Of a stretch of DNA of 64,000 bases, positions 11,768 to 22,984 are shown in pieces. Under the pieces are notes generated by a model. The model saw only the letters and a list, made by a program, of their open reading frames with translations. It was not told the DNA's origin and made no database searches. This DNA comes from Ottelia alismoides (Eukaryota; Streptophyta; Magnoliopsida; Alismatales; Hydrocharitaceae), in NCBI GenBank assembly GCA_037367405.1, contig JAZKJV010009321.1, positions 124,001-188,000 of the forward strand, read 5' to 3'. The translations under genes were made by a program, and so were the position numbers. Position 1 is the first letter of the stretch, and the number at the start of each line of letters is the position of its first letter.

Positions 11768-11785
11768 TCCCCGACAACGGCACCA
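11768..11785 (-). promoter_or_regulatory. Athila-2 primer-binding site (tRNA-Asp type)
   Basis: On - the 18 bases after AA beyond the LTR read TGGTGCCGTTGTCGGGGA. This fits the complement of the plant tRNA-Asp 3' end (TGGCGCCGTTGCCGGGGA) with two mismatches. It fixes the element's orientation and the LTR edge. Confidence 0.85.
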
Positions 11786-11787
11786 TT

Positions 11788-14700
11788 TGAAAAACGAGAA
11801 AAGTGAGAGTCGCTAAGTAATGGTTTGACAGATAAGACTCACTGTCGTTGAGGCGACTACTCATGCCTTTACGTTGATCAACAATTAACCCACACAATCA
11901 ATCAAGCAATCAAGAGCAAGGATTAAAATTTATTATACCCTACTAAGAATGTATAATGGCAAGCAAGTAGATGTCGAACACAAGAAGCAAAGGAGCAAAG
12001 CAAACTAAGTGTAAGTCAAATGCCTTATGTCTTGTAAGCAACTCGGCCAATGGGGATTTTTTTGTGGGTTCTAATTTTTTTGTTTAATTTTTGATTTTAT
12101 ATTTTATATTTTGATTTTTAATTTATTGATTTTCTATTTTCTTTTTATATTTTGAATTTTTGTACTTTCTTTTGCTTTTAACAAGGATATAATATATATA
12201 AGGAATATATGTACACTAGAGATAAGAGAGAGATGAGAAAGGGGAAAATACTCAAAATACACGAAATAAAGTATTTTTGTTCCTTTTATATTTTTTATTA
12301 TTTTTGTGATTTTTCTAAAATTTTCTGATTTTTTGGTATTTTTAAAGTAAAGAATACTAGTAAATAGTGAAACCAATTGTTGGCCGAAAATAAAATGAGG
12401 ATGAAAACATCAAACATTGTCCAAAATTCCTCAAATTAATTTTTAAATAAAGACAATAAAATAGGAAAAATACAGAAACTGAAATTGTATTTTTAGGATT
12501 TTTGTAGAATTTTTAAGATTTTTAGGAAGGTTTTTGGGGTTTTATACTTGTTAGGAGTTTTCTTTTGTATTTTTAGTGATTTTTGGTCTAGAGCTAAAAG
12601 ATATGCAAATACATAAAATATATTTTTTTTGTAATTTTTCAAAAATATTTTATATTTTTTATGTATTTTCTAATGCAAATAGTGTTGAAAATACGTGTTT
12701 TTAAATTTTTATATTATGAAATTGCAAAAAAATTGTGAAACAAAAATATAGCGTGGAAGTACAATGCAACAGGAGGCTATGCTATTTTTTTGGAGATTTT
12801 TAGAGATTTATAGATGCATCAAATAAATACTAGCAACATCAAGAAAATACATACAGGCAGGGGTATTATCGTAATATGCAAAAAGTTGCGACGACAAGAT
12901 GCAATTATCCCAGGAAGTATACAACGTATTAATCAAGTTCTAGGACCTGCTACAAATGCCCAAACCGGGGGGGGGGTTGCAAAAAAAACTGAGGTCACGC
13001 ATATTGTGCACGTGACCTGGCAAGGGTATAAGTGCAAAATCACAAACCACCAGGGGCTAGTATGCAAACCATCCAAAAATATTACACTACCATAAAATGT
13101 TCACGGACTGAAATAAAATAACAGAACCCTTGGGGGTCCTTGCAAAATGCCTGCCCCCTCACGCGCACATGCACGTGAGGTGACGTGGCGAAGGACCTAA
13201 TAGCAAATAACAAAAGTCTGGGGGCCTACTGATAATTATTACAAAATATATGCACTGCAGATGAAAGTTTAAGTGCTTTATAATAAATACAAAATTACTT
13301 TGGGTCAACGAGCAAAATACCCAAAGTGGTGCGCGGTCGGACAGCTGATGCGATTTCACTTGACGCGTGGCAACTCTGGATCGCGCGATGACGCTTCGTA
13401 TGTGTGGCCCATATTAGAACGTTGAGAGAAAGATCGACGAAAAGAGTGGGGCCTTGATCCAACGGTCGCAGAAGCGTCTGGTACTACTCGGGGAAGATCC
13501 AACGGTGGAGAACAGCGATGGAAGAACAACAGAGGAATTCGTGCCTGGCGAGTTAAGGTCGCCGCACATGCCCACCTCCGTCGCCACCCTTCGCTGTTGT
13601 GAAGTCCAAGAGCACGCTGACGGCTCCCTCTATCGGCTAGAGGTCATAGAAAGCCCAGAGAACGATCGGTGAACACCCGCGAGGTCGGAGGAGCTGCAGC
13701 CCTCCAGGTCTCTCCGGCGAACACCAAAATGCCACCCAGATGCCTGATTGGGCTTCGGACCTGCAAGGAAAGCGTGAAAGAGTTGGGGGCAAAATGCCCC
13801 GACTCCGTGGAGGGAGAAACAGACGAGTGAAGGTGTGAAATGATTCGACGTCGGTCGGCGAAACTCGATGTCGGCCAACACGAGATCCGAGGGGTTTGTA
13901 TATGATTAAGAAAGGGATAATGAAAGGCGAAATGCGGGGACGCTTGCTAGCTATTCTAAGAGCTAAGTAGAAGGTCGAGCAGGGGGGAAAAGACCTCACC
14001 AAGGTGACGCTGGGAGGAATTCCGACGATGACTCCGGCAAGGGGATCGAACTCGATTCGACGTCCAGGACTCCAATCAAAGGGTGCGATCGCTCCCTGCT
14101 GTCACCAGGAATGCGGCTAAAACCTTAGGAAGAGGAGTGGAAGGTGGAAGAGTGATCAAAGGAGCAAGGGAAGATGGGGGTGTGTTTTGAATAGGTGGTC
14201 GACGGGGCTATAAGAACGAGGCATCAGGCATGCATAGATGATCCACGCCCCAAGATTAACCTTGGGTGTGTATCCTCGATGAATGGGGAGCAAAAGTTAT
14301 CAAGAGAGTGACATGAAATGGTGGAAGTAAATGCCTCAAAAAATGGTTGAAAAAGGGGTCAAAAACAGGTGTGACAGAAGCACATGGGGGAGGACAGCCA
14401 GTTGACCTGCCGGTCAACGTGGATTGTCACCTGGTTGGTCCACGTGGACCAACCAGGAAAAATCCCTGGAAAATGATTAAAAATTCATTTAAAATTAGTA
14501 ATTGAATTTATTATTTTTAAGTTATAAAATAAAAAATGTTTATTATTTTCTTAAGTATTTTATTATAATTTTTATTTATTTTTATGAGGTGTAAAATTAC
14601 AAGTTACCTTTTTAGGCTTGTATAGGTATACAACTATACATATCTATATATTTTAATATTTTATTTTTATTTTGTACATTTAATTTATGAATTTATAAAA

Positions 14701-15587
14701 TATTTTTATACACTTAAATATAATTTTATTTTATTTTTCTGATGTGTTTAATACATAATAAAATATAAGTATTAATTACATAGATATATATACAGGTATT
14801 ATGCCTACGTATGTTATATACAAGTATTTTATTTTGTATTTTCTTGAGGTTTTTATTCTTGTTTTAATGTACATGTAAATTATAAATAATATTTAAGAAA
14901 TTATACAAGTATAAAAATAATGAATAATAAATAAAATGAATATTTTAATCTATACAAGTATACAATAGGGGTCCAAAACTCAACTTTCAAACCGTAGCTC
15001 CGCAAAATGCGAAACCACCTTTATTAAATAGCTTATTTGAAATTATAAACAATTAAAGGTGAGTTTGGTACATTTCGATTTTTTATTTGAGACATACAGG
15101 TCTGGAAATTTCGAATTTTAGAAACTTATTAAGATCATAACTTTTTATCTGTATATTATTTTTGTGTGAAATCAATTTTGTATTTTTCTTTATTTAATTA
15201 TCTACAACTTTCATGTACAAAGTTTTTATTTGAAGTATAAAAAGCAGAACCAGAAATGGGTCCCAAAATGAATAATGAATGAATGAAATACAATGTGTTT
15301 TTATTGTATTTTGGCCCTTATGTCCCCCTACTTTATTCCTTGTTGACCTAGTCATCGAGATGTCTAGGCCTCGGGATTTCAGGTCATAAAATATTTACGA
15401 TATTTTATTATTTTTTTCGTTTCTTTTCTTTATTTTATAATTTTGGCATTAAAAACCATATTTTATACAATATTTACACAATAATGCATGAATGCTAAAA
15501 TGCCTAAATTAAGCCTATTTACACGCATTTACTAGGGTTTTTAAGGTCAAAATGATAGAATAAAGATGATGAAATGTAGATTCATCA
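11788..15587 (-). repeat. Athila-2 5' LTR (3.8 kb), inverted relative to the Athila-1 LTR
   Basis: On - it starts TGATGAATCTACATTTC (15587 downward) and ends CGTTTTTCA before the primer site. It follows the Athila-1 LTR in reverse along its length: the leading TGATGAATC hairpin, the CATGAAAGTTGTAGAT motif near 15195, the 28-bp palindrome at 14430-14457, the TTTGCA arrays at about 12840-13330, and the GACAGTGAGTCT motif near the end. Many differences show it belongs to a separate, older insertion. Confidence 0.88.
14430..14457. repeat. 28-bp perfect palindrome centred on CACGTG
   Basis: CCTGGTTGGTCCAC is followed at once by its exact reverse complement. The centre CCACGTGG is a G-box, the usual core bound by plant bZIP and bHLH factors. 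The identical palindrome lies at 61333-61360 in the LTR at 60177. Confidence 0.9.
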
Positions 15588-17200
15588 GATATTTACTATC
15601 ACGGTATCGGTGCCTGGATCTGTACAACATGGAAATACTCCTGCTCCTCCTGTAGTGAACATGGTTCCCTGTGTAGGTACTGAAGATAATGATCGTGAAC
15701 TTGATAAGTTGATGGAACCCTCGCAGTAGAATACCAATGACGAGATGGAAATTGATGGCCATGAGGAGCAGAATCATTTGGGAACACGGATCGTGTCTGA
15801 CATACCATTTTTGAACATGAGGAGAGGGGATGGATATATTATGAATGACGAAGATTGCAAGAACTTTGATGATGAGATCAGTTTGAGTAATTAGATGAAG
15901 AATGACGTGTTTTTCAAATGCAAAGCCGATCTGGTGTACTCCCTGAAGGTCTTCAACATAAAAAGACATTATAACTTCACAATAGTAGAATAAGATAGAA
16001 TATTCTAGGATGTGCTATGTAGCGAACGAGGTAGGGGTTGCTTGTGGAAACTGTTTGGTCATCATCGACCAATCGCTGGACAGCTTGGTGTCTCAAAATG
16101 ATTAACAAACCTCACAATTTCTTGAATAGAGCAGACAATCAGGACCATCCACAACTGTATTGTAACTTCATGGTACTTAGATGTCTTAATCAAATCAAAA
16201 TATCTCCCTTAGTGAAGGTCTCGTATTTACACACATCGATTCATGATGACTTCAGCTTCAAAGTTAATCGAAGGAAGGTTTGGGATGCACGGAGGAAGGG
16301 AATAAAATGGTTTATGAAGATTGAACAAATCTTATAATGACCTTTCCTATCTCTTTAAGGCTTTTGAGGAGGCTATTCCAAGATTAGTTACATATTTCTT
16401 CACAACAATAGTGAATGGAGGAGAGTTGCTTGAAAGGGCATTCAGGTTATGTATTGAAGCTTTTAGACATTGCATACTTATTATTAGTGCATATGATACA
16501 CGCATGTATGGAATTTACAAATTGAAGATTTTAATTGCTTGCTCAATTAATGTTGCTAACACATTCTTCCCTAGAAAACTTTCTCTTGTCAACGAGGATG
16601 ATGGTCCTAGTTGGGCTTGGTTTCTGGAGAGGGTGCATTTGCATGTATTCTGTGATCGCCCTGGACCCATATGTATGCTATCAAACCATGCTCATGGTAT
16701 TCGTGTTGCACTGCATTACCATAAGGTACAACTTCTACCACCATACATCCATAGGTGCTTTTGCATATGGCACACTGTAGCGATTTCAATGACTCACACA
16801 AAAATCAATCATTGAAGAGGATGGCAATGAGGGCGGGAAAATCTATTCGCAATCAAAGTGGCAAACATACACGGACAATCTTAAAGAGTGTTATAAAAAT
16901 GCGATGATGTGGTTTGATACCCATGATTGACCTAAAGAATAATGGTCAGCAGCATTTGATGACCAATACAGATTCGAGTATACCACAACGAACTTCTCGA
17001 AAATCTGTGGATTTAGTTCACTCCCCCCTCCTAACATTGGACTTCAGTGGTACTAAAGAAACAGATGTTTGCCACATTGCTCTTATAGATCAACACAACC
17101 ACCTCTATGGATACGAGCCAAGCCCGGCCGAGGAATCAACAATCGTGGAGAGACCAGTCAAGTTGCAATACAAACAAAGAAGGGGACATCAAGTCTAAAT
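15588..17200 (+). pseudogene. Decayed MuDR-type (MULE) transposase
   Basis: No single frame survives, but joined by eye the frames read like a plant MULE transposase. The N-terminal MuDR-type domain appears near 15895-16000 (FFKCKADLVYSLKVFNIKRH). The mid region has LVKVSYLHTSIHDDFSFKVN. The catalytic region has LCIEAFRHCILIISAYDTRM, where SIDGTHLYG-like wording is expected and the first catalytic Asp is still visible. GPSWAWFLERVHLHVF and CMLSNHAHGI correspond to the usual WxFFL...ISDRH-I block, whose Asp and Arg are lost. FDDQYRFEYTTTNFS near 16960 corresponds to the TTN motif. It is truncated on the left by the Athila-2 LTR at 15587. No terminal repeat was found. Several frameshifts and stops show it is dead. 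Confidence 0.85.
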
Positions 17201-17400
17201 TCATATCCATGTGATGGTAATTGTAATATAAAACATGTATGTTATTTCTAAATGAACTACGTATAAACATTTCCCTTTTCTGAATGAAATATGAATGCAA
17301 ATGTCCTAATTTTATTTGTTGTTGACTTGCGTTACTTGCATTCTTGTGTTAACATTTTTATTTTTTATTCAAAATCTTTTCCCTCCTAAAAAACAACAGC
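17201..17400. other. AT-rich tail of the MULE relic
   Basis: Low-complexity AT-rich sequence after the last transposase-like wording. No clear terminal inverted repeat is visible. Confidence 0.35.
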
Positions 17401-17404
17401 AGTA

Positions 17405-17570
17405 GTAGCTCTGCTGGAGTGGAGCACCACACCAGCAGAGTTGTTGCTTCTATTGTTTTGTCTGGGTCAAATCCGCCTCTTCATGAGGCAGCTTTGGACC
17501 AAAGTTGCTTCTTCAAGAGGTTGATTTTACTTAACCAAAGACACCTCTTGAAGAGGCAGCTTACTATGGT
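17405..17570. repeat. Cluster of hairpins (possible MITE remnant)
   Basis: A 9-bp perfect stem CTCTGCTGG / CCAGCAGAG lies at 17409-17417 / 17432-17440. A second stem pairs CTTCTTCAAGAGG (about 17508-17520) with CCTCTTGAAGAGG (about 17550-17562). CCTCTTCATGAGG near 17476 is a shorter self-pairing copy of the same wording. No target duplication was found, so the class is unknown. Confidence 0.45.
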
Positions 17571-19191
17571 ACATAATAAAAAAAATAAATTATGACTATG
17601 TAGGGGCAATAACTTTCAAAACTTGCCCCTGGGACGAATTTTTTCCCTCGGGTCCTTATGTAGGAGGTGGAGTTGCTCAGGTTCAACGAATATGGACTCA
17701 AATCGGTAAGGGAAGAAGAATGGAGGTCGATGACGTGGATTTAGAGGTGGTTGGGTGAACAAGAAACGGTTGGAGGTTGGTGTGAAGAAGAAGAGAGGAG
17801 GAGGAGGAAGAAGAAGAAGAGAGGTAGGGGACGAAGTTTTTGGTCAAAAGAGAAGGGCGATCAATCAAAACGTGCCACACCACCACACCAGGAGAAAAAT
17901 AACAATATACATGTACCTTATAAATTTGGTATTAAATAGTAAATAATAAAAATAAGAAATTTAAAGTGTTAATATTAATAACCTAAATAACTAAAATAGT
18001 TAAATTAAATAAATACATTAATTTATAAGCATAAATTAGCCACTAAATATGATTCTTAATTTAATTTAATAATTTTACATTTAACTTAGTATCTTTATAT
18101 TTTATTAATCTAAAACGTAATTGAAGTATTTTAAATATATTTTATTTCATTTTAAGTTGTTGTTTACATGTATAAATAAATAGGTTTATGTAATACAAAT
18201 AAGCATATATTTAAGGATTTTCTATTTATTAAAATTATTTTAATTCTGATTATTTTTTATTTTTATTTTATTTCATAAGTATAATATAAACACAATTCAT
18301 AAATAAGAAAAATAAAATACATCAATGAAATTAAATTTAAATAAAAGGAAAAAGGTTATATGTAAATACCAATAGGGTCCCAAAACTGACTTTTCGTATA
18401 TTAATTATGTTTTAGTAAAATCTCTTTCATTTGATAAATATTTTTATAACTTAAACTTTAAAAATGAGTTTACATAATTCGAAGTTCATATGGCCATGAC
18501 ATGAGATTCATAAGTTTTGGTTTTCCGCTTTTTCAATGATGATTTTCTCCCATGACTTTAACTTGATAGATTTTGGTAGAATTTTATAAATATTACTAAT
18601 ATAAAACTTGGTGAAGAAAGTTTGGGAAAATATTTACATATGGGACATGAATAAATATGTAATGTTTCTATACTATATAAATAGTAAACAATTTGTTATT
18701 TTATGTATAGAATTATATATTTTTCTTGTTTTCTTAATTTTTCTTATCTCTCTCTACTTAATGTTTAGCTGACAAAGTTAGTGCTGACTTGGTCTCTGGG
18801 TTAGGTTCAAAGTATGTATATATATACATTTTACAGTCTTATTTTATTTCTCTGTTCTTTATACCTTTTTATTTTATTTATGGCATTTTTGAGTGTTTAT
18901 TTCATGTTTTTATTAATGAAGCATATATTGACAAAAGTGAAATTTTAATCGTTATTTAAATGTATTTGATTAGGATTTTAGCAAAAAATACAAGAAAAAG
19001 GTATATGAATACCAGATTCATTAGGTACCACCATCCATGGTTATGGAAAGACAATCATAATAGTGGTTAGATCACCATCAAACAACTTCGTCCATTTTCA
19101 TTACTCTAAAGGATTTTCTGGTTGTATCGAATTTAATTGATGTCTCAACTATTGTGTTTAGTTCATCCAAATTTGGAATTCTTTTAACCAA
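17571..19191. other. AT-rich intergenic sequence
   Basis: About 1.6 kb with no convincing gene. It contains a GAA/GGA-rich purine stretch at about 17785-17835, whose open frames are low-complexity, then strongly AT-rich DNA. The 3' end carries the left target copy of the next MULE. Confidence 0.6.
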
Positions 19192-19200
19192 TTAAATTTT
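19192..19200. repeat. Left 9-bp target duplication of the Pack-MULE
   Basis: TTAAATTTT, identical to 20676-20684. Confidence 0.93.
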
Positions 19201-20675
19201 GGGATTTTTACCCGGCAGAGCCTGTAATCTTTGCCAATTACCTCTAAGACCTTTAAAACAACGTAATTCCTCCCTCGCCCTCATAAACTTGCTCTGTCTT
19301 ACCCCACAAACCCTGCCGTTAAATTGACATATCTTGGCTTAACTTGCTTGGGTTAGAACTGAGTTAATCAAACCATATCAGATCCAACGGTGTCTTTGCT
19401 TCCACTCTCTCCTTCTTTCTTCTCTCCCCTTCTTCTTCCTCTTTCCAACAACACACAATGAGGAGGAACGAACAACGACTGGAATAACAACGCGAGGAGG
19501 GGCAAGGACTCATAGCGGCAGCCAGGGGAGGCGATAGGGGGACAGCTGGGCGTGAGCGGTGGCTTTGGAGGTGAGGGGGGTGGGCAGCTGGGCGCGAGGG
19601 AGCTTCGAGCGACAGGCAGGGGAGGCGGTGGGGGCAGCTGGGCGTCGGGAAGCTTCGAGCAGACACCACTGTGAGGAATGGACGCGCCATGGTGGTGGAC
19701 ATGCTTGGGATAGTTCCAGCCGTATCCGACCACGTAGCTCATCTTCTTCGGATTGTTCCCTATGTAATCCACCTGTGAATTTCAGTTGGATAGATTGGAT
19801 TAATACATGGATCTAGAAGCCTAATCAGTATTACATCAATCCAGTAGGAATTAAGTGGTACTCTTGGGTTTAGTTTGGAAAACAGAGGGAAGCGAACAGA
19901 GATCGAGTCTTTGTGGTTAAGCTGCAACCTGAGAGGTGGCGGACTGGCAGAGCTCGTCGAGGGAGATGTAATAGGGACTGCAGCAGAAGCCGGGAATGTC
20001 CGTGGTCTCTAGTAGTCGATGTACAGTGATGCGAGGAAGGAAAGCGTTGGAGACATACTGCAGGGGGGAGGGATGTTCAACGGCGAATTTGGGAAGGGAG
20101 GGGGCTTCTTTGCAGAGGCGCCGAGGGGAAAGGGGGGCTTCGATTGGCAGGGGGGTTGGCAGGGGAGGGCGATGGGATGGTGGACGCGTGGGGGTGGGGG
20201 GTTGCAGGGGAGGCGGCGGGACGCGGGGGTGGCTTTGCAGGGGAGGGCGGGTGAAGGGCTCCGACCAACGGCTGCGGCTTCGACCAGGAGTGTGGTGAGC
20301 GACGGAGAGGCTTCGAGCGGGAGTGTGGTGAGCGGGGGAGGGGCTTCGAGCAGCAGCAGGGTTGTCGAGCAAGGGAGGCCGGCCGACGGACCGAGGGAGG
20401 GGGAACCGTGTTCAGCTGGAGGTGGAGGGAATGGCAGTTGAAGGTGGAAGGTGGGAGGGAGGGGCACTTGTAGTACATTTGATAAATAAAATGAGTATAA
20501 TATAAAAGAAGATAACAGAATTCGGTTAGTTCTAACGGTTAAATGGATGGAGGTTAACTACAGGGTCTGTATGGTAAATGTTAACAAGTTTACGGGATTG
20601 AGGGAGGAATTACGATGTTTCAAAGGTCGTAGAGGTAATTGACAAAGATTATAGGATCTGCCGGGTAAAAATCCC
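19201..20675. mobile_element. Pack-MULE-like element with captured cellulase fragment
   Basis: Long terminal inverted repeats begin GGGATTTTTACCCGGCAGA at 19201 and read the same from 20675 on the other strand, with alignable similarity for about 90-100 bases. The flanks carry an identical 9-bp duplication, TTAAATTTT, at 19192-19200 and 20676-20684, the length made by Mutator-type transposases. The element is 1475 bases and encodes no transposase. The GC-rich interior holds host-like coding sequence on - (separate entry) and a Pro-codon-rich stretch at about 20050-20480. This is the structure called Pack-MULE in plants. Confidence 0.92.
19660..20035 (-). pseudogene. Captured fragment of a KORRIGAN-type GH9 endo-1,4-beta-glucanase gene, with intron
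   Basis: On - two exon pieces can be read. The first (about 20035-19929) gives TDIPGFCCSPYYISLDELCQ then SATSQ. The second (19772 to about 19665) gives [18 protein letters not shown] and then [18 protein letters not shown]. These correspond to the conserved C-terminal GH9 block of membrane-anchored plant cellulases ([21 protein letters not shown]...P..VHHRGAS). Between them is a 156-base gap (19773-19928) with GT at its 5' end and AG at its 3' end on -, as expected for a retained intron. Compared with the family the Leu of YILG is missing and the HHRGAS Arg is His. The catalytic Asp/Glu regions are not present, so no enzyme can be made. Confidence 0.85.
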
Positions 20676-20684
20676 TTAAATTTT
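20676..20684. repeat. Right 9-bp target duplication of the Pack-MULE
   Basis: TTAAATTTT, identical to 19192-19200. Confidence 0.93.
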
Positions 20685-21691
20685 CATCAAAGGTAAAGCA
20701 CTTAATTGGGCAAATTACTATTTTTAGATAGTCTAGTTATGATAATTTTTTTGTCAATTTTGACTTCCAACAAAAGTTGGAGTAATGACATGATAAGTAG
20801 AATGAAACTCTTTATTGTACAATTTGTATTACTTTTTTAAAATTTGTAAGAAAGTTTGTAAAATGAAAAATCTATTTGTAATATTTTTCTAATTTAAACT
20901 CAACATCGGTATTCTTTTTACAAAATATATTTTAGTCTTGCAATTAGTAGTTTTTTTATTAATTACATTATTAAACGTGGAACAATTAGTATGGTAAATT
21001 ACTATTTTAGGCGGTCCGATGACGATATTTTTATTATTAATTCTCTTTTCAACTAACAAATTAGAATGATGACGTGCTCTGTAATACGAGATGCTTTATT
21101 GTAAAATATACATTATCTTTGTAAAACTAGTATGAAGGTTTGTAAAATGAAAAATTACTAGTAGAAAATATGTATTCATGTTGCACCCGTGTAATTGCAT
21201 TTGCCATCGTGCTTCACGAATCACACAACACCTCCACCGTCATGCTTTACGCCAACACCTCCGCCATCGTACTTTACAAAACGTCTCGACCGCCATGCTC
21301 CACACAACGCCTTCATGCTCTATGCAACACTGCCATGATTGTCACGGGGCTCAAGGTTCTTCACCGTGCTCCTCCTTACTACCCTTTACGTCACCACTCT
21401 CCATGCTAGGAATGATTCAAATTTGGTTATGAAAGTGCGAAGGTTGTGATCACGAGGAAATTTGAATTTCGAAAATTAATTATTACATTCTATTTAGAAT
21501 GTGTTCAAATGACCAAAATGAGTCAAATGACTAAAATGACATTCGATCCATAAAAAACTTCCATTAATGTATCTTTTATCCCATTCGTGTGATACGAAAC
21601 AGAAGGATGAGATGGAGTGTTTTTCTCAATTCACAAAGAGGTGGCTCCTCATATGAAGTTTTCCTATGTATGTATGCATGCATATATACGT
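20685..21691. other. AT-rich intergenic sequence with an internal duplication and a minisatellite
   Basis: Two diverged direct copies of about 190 bases lie at about 20705-20895 and 20985-21165, sharing AAATTACTATTTT, TTATTGTA and TTTGTAAAATGAAAAAT. At about 21201-21345 a GC-richer stretch repeats wording such as GCCATGCTCCACACAACGCC every 25-33 bases and produces meaningless open frames. No gene was recognised. Confidence 0.55.
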
Positions 21692-21699
21692 ATATGTAT

Positions 21700-22390
21700 T
21701 AGGGATGAAAACGGTTGGATACGGATACGAATATAGGTGTTATCATATCCTCATCTTTTTTAAAACTCGGATATGAATACGAATACGAATATCACACAAA
21801 TGTGTAAAATGTTAAATCATATACCTCAAAATACGAATGCGAATGCAAAATGAATATTGTTAATTAGGATACGAATATTCGACAAACGAATACAAATTAA
21901 TAAACGAGTGTTATACATGTCCAAATTTACTTAAAAGTTATAAACATTTGAAGTTCGTAATTGTATAAAAAGTATATTAAATATTTTAATAATGAATATG
22001 TACAAAAAATTAACTAAATAATAAAAGAAAATGTAAAGATATAACTAAATAATAAAAGAAAGCTTATCAAACTTAGTTATTTGTATACTATGTAAGTATT
22101 GATATAATCCAGAATTTGAACATTCGTATTCATATTCGTATTCGTATTCGTATCCTTCAAAAAATGAATATTCGTATTCGTATCCTCAAAAATTTCAACA
22201 TCCACATTCACATTCGTACTCGTCAAAGTTGAGGATATTATATTCGTATTCGTATTGGACGAATGTTGGACATTTGCATTCGTATTCGCATTCGTATTCG
22301 CCATATACAAGAATATGGCATCCATATCCTCTATTTAACGAATGCGGATACGAACGGATACGAATATATTAGTATTCGTTTTCTTCTCTA
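21700..22390. mobile_element. Non-autonomous hAT-type element
   Basis: Terminal inverted repeats TAGGGATGAAAACG (21700-21713) and, on the other strand from 22390, TAGAGAAGAAAACG differ at two bases. The flanks carry a perfect 8-bp duplication, ATATGTAT, at 21692-21699 and 22391-22398, the length made by hAT transposases. The 691-base element has no coding capacity. The subterminal regions are built from GGATACGAATACG-type repeats, which give a TTCGTA-rich stretch at 22105-22320. Confidence 0.88.
22105..22320. repeat. TTCGTA hexanucleotide-rich stretch inside the hAT element
   Basis: Runs of TATTCG / TTCGTA with interruptions, and the reverse complement GAATAC on the left arm near 21775-21795. 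These are probably the subterminal transposase-binding repeats of the element, enlarged by slippage. Confidence 0.6.
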
Positions 22391-22398
22391 ATATGTAT

Positions 22399-22737
22399 AC
22401 ATGTTTGAAAGAATGTGCACACACTAATCAGTCTTCAATTAAATAATGGTTAACTATCTCGTGATGGTTAAGTGGGACTTCATTTACGTAGATCTCCTCG
22501 TACGGTAGAAATGGATTCCACGTACGTCTTGAAGATGATTTTTTTTTCAGATTTGATCAAATCTTAATAGATTTGTTATCGATTAAGAGCAATTGTTACA
22601 TTATAAGATCGCTTTTGCACCTATAAAAAAAGATTTGTGGTGGCATTTATTCCACACCACAACAAGTTGTGACAACCATGACAAAGAGGAAGATAACGGA
22701 GGAGGGAGAGAGGGAATCCAAAGGACGAGAGTTATAT
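22399..22737. other. Short spacer between hAT and MULE elements
   Basis: About 340 bases with no recognised gene or repeat. It ends in the left target copy of the next MULE. Confidence 0.5.
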
Positions 22738-22984
22738 TTTATGTTTGGGTAAATTATAAAAAAGGAACTGAACTTTATATGGATTCCCAAATTATGGATT
22801 CATCTTTAGTTTGTAACAAATAGGGGATTAAAGTTTAACTTACAGGTCCGATCTCCAAAGTCGCTAATGGACGGCTCAATCTATAATTTTACTTGACGAA
22901 AATACCCCTCCGACCTCTTCTCCTTCCCTTCGCTATGGAGAAGAGCACCCTCTGCCCTCCCCTCCCCCCCATGCATGCACCCCG

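Larger units (their letters stand above)
10569..11787 (-). mobile_element. Athila-2 leader remnant, cut by Athila-1
   Basis: Read on -, this follows the LTR at 11788-15587 and starts with a tRNA-Asp-type primer site. The piece CACTGTAAG...CTTCT near 10985-11010 matches in position and wording the leader of Athila-3 upstream of gag. The rest is untranslated, with a CT repeat near 11538-11552. Gag and pol are missing: the left side ends exactly where the Athila-1 LTR ends (10568/10569), so the remainder is probably beyond the left window edge, on the far side of Athila-1. Confidence 0.7.

Noticed and set aside
20009..20478. Pro-rich frames of about 150 codons inside the Pack-MULE
   Set aside because: Low complexity and present in three frames. 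Possibly captured untranslated or skewed GC sequence; no protein family recognised.
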